Under the pieces are notes generated by a model. That model searched no databases and was not told where the DNA came from. It saw only the letters and a list, made by a program, of their open reading frames with translations. DNA of 64,000 nt from Massilia sp. YIM B02769 (GTDB lineage Bacteria; Pseudomonadota; Gammaproteobacteria; Burkholderiales; Burkholderiaceae_D). Shown here in pieces: positions 24,338 to 32,502 of this stretch; position 1 is the stretch's first letter; every line of letters begins with the position of its first letter. The stretch spans positions 61,212 to 125,211 of the forward strand of contig NZ_JASNRC010000016.1 of NCBI RefSeq assembly GCF_030411995.1. The letters are read 5' to 3'. The position numbers were made by a program, and so were the translations under genes.

Positions 24338-26329
24338 ATGCACCATCCCTTGTCTGTGTCGCGTCCGTGCGCGCTGGCCGTCTCGGTTGCCATCGCGCTG
24401 GGCGCTGCAGCGCCGGCGCCGGCCGCCACGCTTGCGCAGCCCGCAACGTCGCCGCCGCTGCTCCTTCCTGCGCCGCAAGCCGATTTCGCCGATCTGTCGA
24501 TCGAGGAACTGGCGAACATCCAGGTCACCTCCGTCTCCAGGAAACCCGAGCGCCTGCAGGATGCACCGGCCTCGGTGTTCGTCATCACCAATGAGGACAT
24601 TCGCCGCGCCGGCGCGCGCAGCCTGCCCGAGGCACTGCGCCTGGCGCCCAACCTGCAGGTGGCGCAGACCAGCAGCTATGGCTATGCGATCAGCGCGCGC
24701 GGCCTGAACGGTAGCAGCAACAGCGCGCCGAACAAACTGCTGGTGATGATCGACGGCCGCTCGGTGTATGCGCCGCTGTTTTCCGGCGTGTTCTGGGACA
24801 TGCAGGACGTGATGCTGGAAGATGTCGAGCGTATCGAGGTCATCAGCGGACCGGGCGGCACCATGTGGGGCGTGAACGCGGTGAATGGCGTGATCAACAT
24901 CACCACCCGTTCGGCCGCGGCGACTGCGGGCAGCCTGGCCGTGCTGGGCGTGGGCAGCGATGGCGCCGACCTGGCTTTCCGCCAGGGCGGCAAGCGCGGC
25001 GACATCGATTGGCGCGTCTACGGCAAGACGCTGCGCCGCTCCGCCGGCGAACTGGAAAACGGGGTGCGCGTGAACGATGCCTGGCGCCAGGCGCAAATCG
25101 GTTTCCGCGCCGATTGGGCGCGCGGCGGCGATACCTTCAGCGTCAACGGCAATGTGCTGCGCGGCCGGCTGGAGCAGCCCGAGCCGGGCGCCATCGCGGT
25201 CAGCGGCACGGATCTGCGCCTGGGCGACATCGATACCGAAGTCGCGAACCTTACCGGACGCTGGCAGCATGCGCTCGCCGATGGCGGCAGCCTGAGCGTG
25301 CAGGCTTACCTCGACCACACCCGGCGTGCCGTGCCGCCGACGTTTACCGAATCGTTGTCGATCGCCGACCTGCAGTTCCAGCACACGCTGCCGCTGCAGG
25401 GCGCCCACAGCCTGGTGTGGGGGGCGAACTACCGCCACAGCTGGGACCGCGTGACCAACAGCGAGGTCATCGCCTTTTTGCCGGCGCGCGAACAGCAGGC
25501 CTGGGCCAGCCTGTTCGCCCAGGACGAGATCGCTCTACGCCCCGACCTGAGCCTGACCCTGGGCGCCCGCGTCGAGCGCAACGACTACACCGGCAACGAA
25601 CTCCTGCCGACCGCGCGCCTGTCCTGGCGCCTCGACCCGCACCATGCGCTGTGGACGGCCGTCTCGCGCACGGTGCGTGCGCCGACCCGGCTCGATGTCG
25701 ACGCGTATATCCCGGGCCGCCCGCCCTATCTGCTGCAGGGCGGGCGTGCGGTGCGTGCCGAGGTGGCCAAGGTGTTCGAACTCGGCTACCGCGGCCAGCC
25801 GCTGCCGGGGCTGTCGTATTCGGCGACCGTGTTCCACAACGAGTACGACCACCTGCGCACCCAGGAGATCGATCCGACGTTTACCTTCCTCACCTTCGGC
25901 AGCCTGATGCAGGGCAGGGCGACCGGAATCGAGATGTGGGGCAGCTACCAGCTGAACCGCGCCTGGCGCCTGTCGGGCGGGTTCACGGCGCTGCACGAAC
26001 GCTTGCGCCTGAAGGCGGGCAGCAACGATGCGGCCGGGCCGGGGACCGCGGGCAAGGACCCGGAGCACACGCTGCAGCTGCGCTCGAACTATACGTTCGA
26101 CGAGCGGCGCGAGCTGGAAGTGGCAGTGCGCAAGGTGGCGGCGCTGGAGAATCCTGGCGTGCCGGGGTACTGGGCGTTGGATGCGCGCTTCGGCTTGCGC
26201 TTGCGGCCGAACCTGGAGCTGTCGGTGGTGGGGCAGAATTTGAACGGTAGCCACGGCGAGTACGGGCCGGTGGCGACCAGGCTGGAGCTGGAGCGCAGGG
26301 TGGGCGTCAAGCTGGTGTGGACGCATTGA
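24338..26329 (+). CDS. TonB-dependent outer-membrane receptor
   Basis: The 663-residue protein has a signal peptide (about 1-30) and the segment DLSIEELANIQVTSVSRKPE, characteristic of one receptor subgroup. A plug domain follows (DAPASVFVITNEDIRRAGA, MIDGRSVYAP, VERIEVISGPGGTMWGVNAV, about 75-190), then a beta-barrel to the C-terminal aromatic region. The substrate is not evident; no transport partner gene is adjacent. It is divergent from the cytochrome b561 operon with about 220 bases between. A GTAG-type repeat pair lies just after the stop. This receptor is smaller than, and not closely similar to, the one at 51970-54405. Confidence 0.9.
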   Translation: MHHPLSVSRPCALAVSVAIALGAAAPAPAATLAQPATSPPLLLPAPQADFADLSIEELANIQVTSVSRKPERLQDAPASVFVITNEDIRRAGARSLPEALRLAPNLQVAQTSSYGYAISARGLNGSSNSAPNKLLVMIDGRSVYAPLFSGVFWDMQDVMLEDVERIEVISGPGGTMWGVNAVNGVINITTRSAAATAGSLAVLGVGSDGADLAFRQGGKRGDIDWRVYGKTLRRSAGELENGVRVNDAWRQAQIGFRADWARGGDTFSVNGNVLRGRLEQPEPGAIAVSGTDLRLGDIDTEVANLTGRWQHALADGGSLSVQAYLDHTRRAVPPTFTESLSIADLQFQHTLPLQGAHSLVWGANYRHSWDRVTNSEVIAFLPAREQQAWASLFAQDEIALRPDLSLTLGARVERNDYTGNELLPTARLSWRLDPHHALWTAVSRTVRAPTRLDVDAYIPGRPPYLLQGGRAVRAEVAKVFELGYRGQPLPGLSYSATVFHNEYDHLRTQEIDPTFTFLTFGSLMQGRATGIEMWGSYQLNRAWRLSGGFTALHERLRLKAGSNDAAGPGTAGKDPEHTLQLRSNYTFDERRELEVAVRKVAALENPGVPGYWALDARFGLRLRPNLELSVVGQNLNGSHGEYGPVATRLELERRVGVKLVWTH

Positions 26330-26343
26330 TGCGGCGGTGGGTG

Positions 26344-26448
26344 CGTAGGGTGGGTTCTCCGAACCCACCACATGCGGTCGATGCGTCATCGCATCGCGTT
26401 GCGATTCGTCCTCCGTTGCGTCATGGTGGGTTCGAGAACCCACCCTAC
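26344..26448. repeat. Inverted pair of GTAG-type REP elements (GGGTTC subfamily)
   Basis: Palindromes 26344-26370 and 26424-26448 share the stem GGTGGGTTC/GAACCCACC and the GTAGGGTGG end, facing in opposite directions. They lie between convergent genes (TonB receptor and purB). Confidence 0.8.
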
Positions 26449-26484
26449 AACGCCATCGCCGATGACGCGGTTGGCGCCATGAAC

Positions 26485-26520
26485 AAAAAAGCCCGCATCA
26501 TCACTGACGCGGGCTTTTTT
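26485..26520 (-). terminator. Rho-independent terminator after purB
   Basis: A 12-bp stem AAAAAAGCCCGC/GCGGGCTTTTTT with a 12-base loop lies 16 bases beyond the purB stop. It has A and T tracts on both sides and so may also stop the convergent transcript. Confidence 0.9.
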
Positions 26521-26536
26521 CATACGGAGACGATCC

Positions 26537-27916
26537 TCAGATCGCCTTGGCCAACTGCGCCGCAATCCCCGTGTAATTCGCCGGCGTCATCGCCAGCAGC
26601 AGGTCCCTGGCTTCCTGCGGCACGGCCAGCGTGCCGATGAACTCCTGCAGCGCTTCACGCGTAATGCCCTTGCCGCGTGTGAGTTCCTTCAACTGTTCGT
26701 ACGGATTCTCGATGCCATAACGGCGCATCACGGTCTGCACCGGCTCGGCCAGCACTTCCCAGCTGGCGTCGAGGTCCGCTTCCAGACGGGCGGCGTTCAC
26801 TTCCAGCTTGTTCAGGCCGCGCAGGCAGCTGTCGTAGGCCAGAAGGGCGTAGCCGAAGCCGACGCCGATGTTACGCAGCACGGTCGAATCGGTCAGGTCG
26901 CGCTGCATGCGCGAGACCGGCAGCTTTTCGGCCATGTGGCGCAGCACCGCGTTGGCCAGGCCCAGGTTGCCTTCCGAGTTCTCGAAGTCGATCGGATTGA
27001 CCTTGTGCGGCATGGTCGACGAACCGATTTCGCCCGCCTTCAGCTTCTGCTTGAAGTAGCCCAGCGAGACGTAGGTCCAGATGTCGCGGTTCAGGTCCAG
27101 CAGGATGGTGTTGGCGCGTGCAATTGCGTCGAACATCTCGGCCATGTAGTCGTGCGGCTCGATCTGGATGGTGTACGGATTAAACGTTAAGCCAAGCCGC
27201 GATTCGATCACGTCCTTCGAGAAGGCCTGCCAGTCGAAGCCCGGGTAGGCCGACAGGTGGGCGTTGTAGTTGCCGACCGCGCCGTTCATCTTGCCGAGGA
27301 TCTCGACGTCGGCGATGCGCTTCACGGCGCGCTGCAGGCGCGCGACCACGTTGGCGAATTCCTTGCCGAGGGTGGTCGGGCTGGCGGTCTGGCCGTGGGT
27401 GCGCGAGAGCATCGGCAGCTCGGCGTTCACATGGGCGATCTCGGTGAGCCTGGCAATCACGTTCTGCAGGGCCGGCACGATCACGCCGTCGCGCGCGGCT
27501 TTCAGCATCATGCCGTGCGAGGTGTTGTTGATGTCTTCCGAGGTGCAGCCGAAGTGGATGAATTCCGACGCCGCCACCAGCTCCGGCACGTCCTTCACCT
27601 GTTCCTTCAGCCAGTACTCGACCGCCTTCACGTCGTGGTTGGTGACCGCTTCGATTTCCTTGATGCGCGCGGCGTCGGCTTCGCTGAAGTCCGTGGCCAT
27701 CTTGTCGAGGTGGGCGATTGCTTCCGCCGAGAACGGCTTGATCTCGTCGAAGCCAGCCTGGGCCAGGGCCTGCAGCCAGGAGATTTCGACCTTCACGCGG
27801 TGGTGCATGAAGCCGGCTTCGGACAGGATCGGGCGCAGCTTGTCGGTCTTGGCGGCGTAGCGGCCGTCGAGCGGCGACAGGGCCGACAGGGAGGAAAGTG
27901 GGGCGGTAGCGGTCAT
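26537..27916 (-). CDS. purB: Adenylosuccinate lyase
   Basis: The 459-residue enzyme catalyses two steps of purine synthesis: SAICAR to AICAR plus fumarate, and adenylosuccinate to AMP plus fumarate. It matches the long E. coli-type PurB. The N-terminal LSPLDGRYA, the fumarase-superfamily signature GSSTMPHKVNPIDFENSEGN and the catalytic region HTSEDINN-like (HFGCTSEDINN) are present. The ATG at 27916 (MTATAPLSSLSALSPLDG) is preferred to longer in-frame starts because it gives the usual length. It is monocistronic. Confidence 0.97.
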   Translation of the reverse strand: MTATAPLSSLSALSPLDGRYAAKTDKLRPILSEAGFMHHRVKVEISWLQALAQAGFDEIKPFSAEAIAHLDKMATDFSEADAARIKEIEAVTNHDVKAVEYWLKEQVKDVPELVAASEFIHFGCTSEDINNTSHGMMLKAARDGVIVPALQNVIARLTEIAHVNAELPMLSRTHGQTASPTTLGKEFANVVARLQRAVKRIADVEILGKMNGAVGNYNAHLSAYPGFDWQAFSKDVIESRLGLTFNPYTIQIEPHDYMAEMFDAIARANTILLDLNRDIWTYVSLGYFKQKLKAGEIGSSTMPHKVNPIDFENSEGNLGLANAVLRHMAEKLPVSRMQRDLTDSTVLRNIGVGFGYALLAYDSCLRGLNKLEVNAARLEADLDASWEVLAEPVQTVMRRYGIENPYEQLKELTRGKGITREALQEFIGTLAVPQEARDLLLAMTPANYTGIAAQLAKAI

Positions 27917-28061
27917 GGCGGGCGTCCGTGCAAAAACGTCGATTTTACCATTGGACTGGCCCGCGTCCTCTGTTGCAGGCGTAGCAAATGCAAGCCGGAC
28001 GGCGGTTTTCCAGGGGATGCCCAATGTTATACTCTTGTTAAATTATCCTTTCCGAGCATCT

Positions 28062-28682
28062 ATGAAACTCATCGGTTCGACCACCAGTCCCTATGTGCGC
28101 AAGGTCCGCGTCGTGATGGCGGAAAAGAAGCTCGACTACTCCTTCGAGCTCGATAACGTCTGGGCCGCGAGCACCCAGGTCCACCTGTCCAACCCGCTCG
28201 GCAAGGTGCCCTGCCTGGTGATGGAAGACGGCAGCGCCCTCTACGACTCGCGCGTGATCGCCGAGTACCTCGACACCCTCACGCCCGTGTGCAAGCTGCT
28301 GCCGGCCAACGGAAACGGCCGCGACCGCGCCGACGTCAAGGTCTGGGAAGCGCTGGCCGACGGCGTGCTCGATGCAGCCGTGCTGGTGCGCCTGGAACGC
28401 ACGCTGCGTCCGCAGGAACAGCAAAGCCCGCAGTGGATCGCGCGCCAGCTGGGCAAGGTGACGGCCGGCCTGCAGGTCATGTCCGACAAGCTCGGCGACG
28501 GCGCCTTCTGCATGGGGAAAAATTACTCGCTGGCCGATGTGGCCGTCGGCTGCGCGCTGGGCTGGCTGAGCTTCCGCTTCCCGGAAATCGACTGGCGCGG
28601 CGACCACGCCAACCTGGCCCGCCTGCACGACAAGCTCGCCGAGCGCGCGTCCTTCAAGGACACCGTGCCCTTCGAAGCGTGA
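28062..28682 (+). CDS. Glutathione S-transferase family protein
   Basis: The 206-residue protein has an N-terminal thioredoxin-like domain (GSTTSPYVRKVRVVMAEKK, then GKVPCLVMEDGSALYDSRVI with the glutathione-binding VPCL and DS) and a C-terminal helical domain containing YSLADVAVGCALG. A TATACT box lies at about 28028, 29 bases before the ATG. The downstream PfkB kinase gene starts within this stop codon (GTGA overlap), so the two are translationally coupled, although no biochemical link is obvious. Confidence 0.92.
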   Translation: MKLIGSTTSPYVRKVRVVMAEKKLDYSFELDNVWAASTQVHLSNPLGKVPCLVMEDGSALYDSRVIAEYLDTLTPVCKLLPANGNGRDRADVKVWEALADGVLDAAVLVRLERTLRPQEQQSPQWIARQLGKVTAGLQVMSDKLGDGAFCMGKNYSLADVAVGCALGWLSFRFPEIDWRGDHANLARLHDKLAERASFKDTVPFEA

Positions 28683-29629
28683 GCGCGGAAGTGGACGGCG
28701 CAGTGGATAAAACGACGACCGTCGTCTTCGGCGAAGCCCTGGTCGACGACTTCGCCACCGAGCAGGTGGTGGGCGGCGCGCCCTTCAACGTCGCGCGCCA
28801 CCTGGCCGCCTTCATGGCGCCGCAGCTGATGATCACCCGCGTCGGCGAAGACCGCAACGGCGAAAGCGTGCGCGCCGAGTTCGAGCGCTTCGCCATGTCG
28901 CAGGCCGGCCTGCAGCGCGACGCCATCGAGGAAACCGGCCACGTGCTGGTCGAGCGCCTGGCCAGGGGCCACCGCTTCGTGATCGTGCCGAACCAGGCCT
29001 ACGACTACATCGAACGCGAGGCCGCGCTGGCGGCGCTCACGTCGGTCAAGCCATCCGCCATCTACTTCGGCATCCTGGCCCAGCGCGGCGAACGCTCGCG
29101 CGGCACGCTGCAGGCGCTCCTGTCCGCTACAGGGGCCACGCGCTTCCTCGACCTGAACCTGCGCGAAGGCCAGTACGGCGAGCGCACCGTCTTCCACGCG
29201 CTGCACGCGGCGGACATCGTGAAGGTGAACGAGGAAGAGCTGCAGTCTTTATTCCAGTGGTACTTCCAGCTCGGCCCGAACGATCCGCCGCTGGCTGCCG
29301 GCGAAACCCGCTCGGCCTGTGCGGGGCTGGTGCAGATGTTCGGCCTGCAGGCCTTGATCGTGACCCTGGGCCACCGCGGCTCGGTCTACTTCGACCGCGA
29401 CGGCAGCACGATCGACACGCGCGACACGCCGGCGCCGCCTTTCGTCATCGATACGGTGGGGGCAGGGGATGCCTTCTCGGCGATCTTCCTGCTGGGCCGC
29501 GCACGCGGCTGGCCGCTGGAGGTGACGCTGGCGCGCGCCAACGAATTCGCCGGCGCGATCTGCGCCGTCACCGGCGCCGTGCCGCGCGACCTCGGTTTCT
29601 ACGACAAGTGGATGAGCCGCTGGCGTTGA
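28679..29629 (+). CDS. PfkB-family carbohydrate kinase
   Basis: The 316-residue kinase begins at a GTG that overlaps the preceding TGA stop in the sequence GTGA. The family features are VVFGEALVDDF near the N-terminus with the sugar-binding GGAPFNVARHLA, and the second PfkB signature DTVGAGDAFSAIF with the catalytic Asp. It probably phosphorylates fructose or a related sugar with ATP. The substrate cannot be fixed without structure or context, since the neighbour is a GST and not a sugar transporter. In-frame GTG codons at 28691 and 28703 are possible alternative starts. Confidence 0.9.
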   Translation: MSAEVDGAVDKTTTVVFGEALVDDFATEQVVGGAPFNVARHLAAFMAPQLMITRVGEDRNGESVRAEFERFAMSQAGLQRDAIEETGHVLVERLARGHRFVIVPNQAYDYIEREAALAALTSVKPSAIYFGILAQRGERSRGTLQALLSATGATRFLDLNLREGQYGERTVFHALHAADIVKVNEEELQSLFQWYFQLGPNDPPLAAGETRSACAGLVQMFGLQALIVTLGHRGSVYFDRDGSTIDTRDTPAPPFVIDTVGAGDAFSAIFLLGRARGWPLEVTLARANEFAGAICAVTGAVPRDLGFYDKWMSRWR

Positions 29630-29685
29630 TGTGATACGGCCGGTTGAACGCCGATGCCGATGATGCCGGCGATCGTTGCGTTGCG

Positions 29686-29827
29686 CGTAGGGTGGACGGC
29701 TCTGCCGTCCACGCGTTCAACCGCAGGTGGAACAGATGCGCAGTTCGATATGCATGCGTGGAACAGATGCGCGGTTCGATATGCATGCGTTCGTTGAACG
29801 CGTGGACGGGAAACCCGTCCACCCTAC
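29686..29827. repeat. Inverted GTAG-type REP pair with internal 31-bp duplication
   Basis: Left palindrome 29686-29715 (GTGGACGG stem) and right palindrome 29799-29827 are inverted with GTAGGGTGG ends outward. The spacer holds a 31-bp direct tandem duplication, 29727-29757 and 29758-29788, differing at one base. The CTA at 29824-29826 in the right end is the stop codon TAG of the minus-strand exporter gene. Confidence 0.8.
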
Positions 29828-30399
29828 AGCCCGAAACCTTCGCCGACGCCCAGCAGCGTGGCCACGCCCAGGGCCGCGAAGATCAAGGCCGCAATCCCGT
29901 GCACCAGCCCCAGCGGAATCTTGTTCGCGATCCGCTCCCCAAAGTACACCGCCGGCACGTTCGCCAGCATCATGCCGAAGGTGGTCCCGGCCACCACCGC
30001 CGCGATCTCGTGATAACGCGCCGCCAGCGCCACGGTGGCCACCTGCGTCTTGTCTCCCATCTCCGCGATGAAGAACGCCAGCACGGTCGTGAAGAACACA
30101 CCGAACCTGGCCAGCGAAGCCTCGGTCTCGTCGACTTCGTCCGGAATCATCGCCCACACCGCCATGCCAAGGAAGGACAGGCCCAGCACCCAGCGCATGC
30201 TTGAAGGTCCCAGCAGCTCGCTCACCAGGGCGCCGACGGCGGCGGCAAAAGCGTGATTGAGCAGGGTGGCGACAAAGATGCCGGCAACGATGGGCAGCGG
30301 ACGGCGAAAGCGCGCGGCGAGGAGAAAGGCCAGGAGCTGCGTCTTGTCGCCGATTTCAGCGAGGCCGACGATGCCGGTAGCGACCAGGAAGGCATCCAT
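29824..30399 (-). CDS. TMEM165/GDT1-family cation transporter (probable Mn exporter)
   Basis: The 191-residue membrane protein has six predicted helices in two homologous halves, each with the family motif E-x-G-D-K-T (EIGDKT at 15-20; EMGDKT at 113-118). Bacterial members such as Vibrio MneA export manganese and help resist Mn excess. I looked for a Mn-sensing yybP-ykoY leader upstream of the start at 30399 and did not see its conserved boxes. The TAG stop is provided by a GTAG-type REP element. Function by family is likely, but the ion is not proven by sequence. Confidence 0.88.
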   Translation of the reverse strand: MDAFLVATGIVGLAEIGDKTQLLAFLLAARFRRPLPIVAGIFVATLLNHAFAAAVGALVSELLGPSSMRWVLGLSFLGMAVWAMIPDEVDETEASLARFGVFFTTVLAFFIAEMGDKTQVATVALAARYHEIAAVVAGTTFGMMLANVPAVYFGERIANKIPLGLVHGIAALIFAALGVATLLGVGEGFGL

Positions 30400-30500
30400 A
30401 AGGTGGTGCGTGCAAAAGCGCGGATCATAGCAGAGTCGGCTTCACGCCAGCGCGTCAATACGGCGCTGGCGGCGGGATACGGCGCTTGAACCTCCACCGG

Positions 30501-30526
30501 CGTAGGGTGGGTTCTCGAACCCACCG
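30501..30526. repeat. Single GTAG-type REP element
   Basis: A single palindrome with the stem GGTGGGTTC/GAACCCACC and the end GTAGGGTGG lies between the divergent exporter and aminopeptidase genes, about 100 bases from each start. No inverted partner is nearby. Confidence 0.75.
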
Positions 30527-30623
30527 CTTCTGTGCCGGCACGCTTTCCGACGCCACCCTAAAGTGCTATCCTGCCCAGCTGCTTCCGCCGTCCCAGCGCC
30601 GGCCTCACCACCAACGAGACACC

Positions 30624-32480
30624 ATGACAACCAGTACCTTGCTGCGCGCCACCCTGTGCGCCATCCTCGGCACGGCCAGCGCCCAGGCCCTCGCACTCGA
30701 CCCCCTGAGCTATGCCAACTACGACCAGGTGCGCACCCGCGCCCTGCACATGGACCTGAAGGCCGACTTCGAAAAGAAAACCCTGTCCGGCTTTGCCGAA
30801 CTCTCGCTCGACTGGCTCGACAAGTCCGCCCGCACCCTCGACCTCGACACGCGCGAACTGACGATCTCGAAGATCGAAGCCCAGGATGCCATGGGCCGCT
30901 GGACCCCGGCGAAGTACAGCCTCGACAAGTTCGACCAGGAGAAGGGCCAGGCCCTGCATGTGCAGCTGCCCGCGCAAGCGCCCAAGGTGCGCATCCACTA
31001 CCACACCGCGCCCACCGCCAGCGCCCTGCAATGGCTGACGCCGGCCCAGACCCTATCCGGCAAGCGTCCCTTCATGTTCAGCCAGTCGCAGTCGATCAAC
31101 GCGCGCTCCTGGGTGCCGGTGCAGGACACGCCGTCGGTGCGCTTCACCTACACCGCGCGCATCCAGGCCCCGCAAGGCCTGCGCGTGGTGATGAGCGCCG
31201 ATAACAACCCGAAAGCCACCGGCAAGGGCGGCTGGAAGTTCACCATGCCGCAGCCGATTCCGTCCTACCTGCTGGCCATCGGCATCGGCGAACTCGAAGC
31301 GCGCACCCTGGGCAGCCGCACCGGCGTCTACGCCGAGCCGCTGCGCATGCAGGCCGCCGCCTACGAACTGGCCGACACCGAGAAGATGGTCGAAGCCGCC
31401 GAGTCGCTCTACGGCCCGTATCGCTGGGGACGCTACGACATGCTGGTGCTGCCTCCGTCCTTCCCGATCGGCGGCATGGAGAATCCGCGCCTGACCTTCC
31501 TCACCCCGACCATGATCGCCGGCGACCGCAGCCTGGTCGACCTGATCGCCCACGAACTGGCGCACAGCTGGTCGGGCAACTTGGTCACCAACGCTTCGTG
31601 GAAGCACTGGTGGCTGAACGAAGGTTTCACCACCTACGTGACCACGCGCATCCTGGAAGTCCTGTACGGTGAAGAAGTCGCGCTGATGAATTTGCAGCTG
31701 GAGCAGGAAGAAGCGATCGACTCGCTGAAGGAGATCCCGCCGGCCAAGCAGGCCCTGGTCACGCGCGCCGCCGACACGGGTTCGGATACCTATACCGACG
31801 AAGGCCTGGCCTACCCGAAGGGCGCCTGGTTCCTGCGCACGCTGGAAGAGCGCGCCGGCCGCGCCGTGTTCGATCCCTTCCTGCGCGGCTGGTTCGACAG
31901 CCACGCCTTCCAGAGCGTGACCACCGGCCAGTTCATCGCCTACCTGCGTTCCAATCTGCTGGCCAAGCATCCCGAGGTGATGAGCGACGCTGAACTCGAC
32001 GAATGGCTGTACGGCCCGGGCATCCCGGCGAGCGCGAAGCACGCCAGGTCGCAGCGCTTGACGGCGCTGGACGCCGCCACCGCCGCCTGGATCAAAGGCG
32101 AACTGCCGACCGCCAAGCTCGACACCAAAGGCTGGACGGCCGCCGAGTGGATGAAGTTCCTGAACGATATCGACAACAAGGTGGATGCGAAGCGCCTGAA
32201 GGAACTGGACCTGGCATTCGGCCTGGCCAGGACCGGCAACAACGAAGTCGCCTTCCGCTTCTACCGCGCCGCCGTGCACGCCGGCTACCGCGACATCCGC
32301 CCGCAGCTGAACGCCTTCCTGATGAGCGTCGGCCGCCAGAAGTTCGTGGTGCCGCTGTACACCGCACTGCGCGCCAACGCCGAGGACCGCGCCTGGGCCG
32401 AGAACGTCTACAAATCCGCCCGCGAACGCTACCACCCCGAAACCCAGGGCAGCGTCGATAAACAGATGGCCAAACAATAA
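30624..32480 (+). CDS. Exported M1-family aminopeptidase (leukotriene-A4-hydrolase-like)
   Basis: The 618-residue protein has a signal peptide (about 1-24, ending AQALA). The M1 substrate motif GGMENP precedes the zinc site HELAH (310-314) with the third ligand Glu333 in NEGFTTY, exactly 18 residues after the second His. The N-terminal beta domain and the helical C-terminal part resemble the leukotriene A4 hydrolase/aminopeptidase B branch. It should release N-terminal residues from peptides in the periplasm. The ATG at 30624 is chosen because the secretion signal starts there. It is followed at 22 bases by a serine hydrolase gene, probably in the same operon. Confidence 0.95.
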   Translation: MTTSTLLRATLCAILGTASAQALALDPLSYANYDQVRTRALHMDLKADFEKKTLSGFAELSLDWLDKSARTLDLDTRELTISKIEAQDAMGRWTPAKYSLDKFDQEKGQALHVQLPAQAPKVRIHYHTAPTASALQWLTPAQTLSGKRPFMFSQSQSINARSWVPVQDTPSVRFTYTARIQAPQGLRVVMSADNNPKATGKGGWKFTMPQPIPSYLLAIGIGELEARTLGSRTGVYAEPLRMQAAAYELADTEKMVEAAESLYGPYRWGRYDMLVLPPSFPIGGMENPRLTFLTPTMIAGDRSLVDLIAHELAHSWSGNLVTNASWKHWWLNEGFTTYVTTRILEVLYGEEVALMNLQLEQEEAIDSLKEIPPAKQALVTRAADTGSDTYTDEGLAYPKGAWFLRTLEERAGRAVFDPFLRGWFDSHAFQSVTTGQFIAYLRSNLLAKHPEVMSDAELDEWLYGPGIPASAKHARSQRLTALDAATAAWIKGELPTAKLDTKGWTAAEWMKFLNDIDNKVDAKRLKELDLAFGLARTGNNEVAFRFYRAAVHAGYRDIRPQLNAFLMSVGRQKFVVPLYTALRANAEDRAWAENVYKSARERYHPETQGSVDKQMAKQ

Positions 32481-32502
32481 AAGGAACCAGAGAGTGCAAC
32501 AT

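Noticed and set aside
30400..30500. Mn-sensing yybP-ykoY riboswitch upstream of the GDT1-type exporter
   Set aside because: The conserved boxes and stem layout are not present in the approximately 100 bases upstream of the start.
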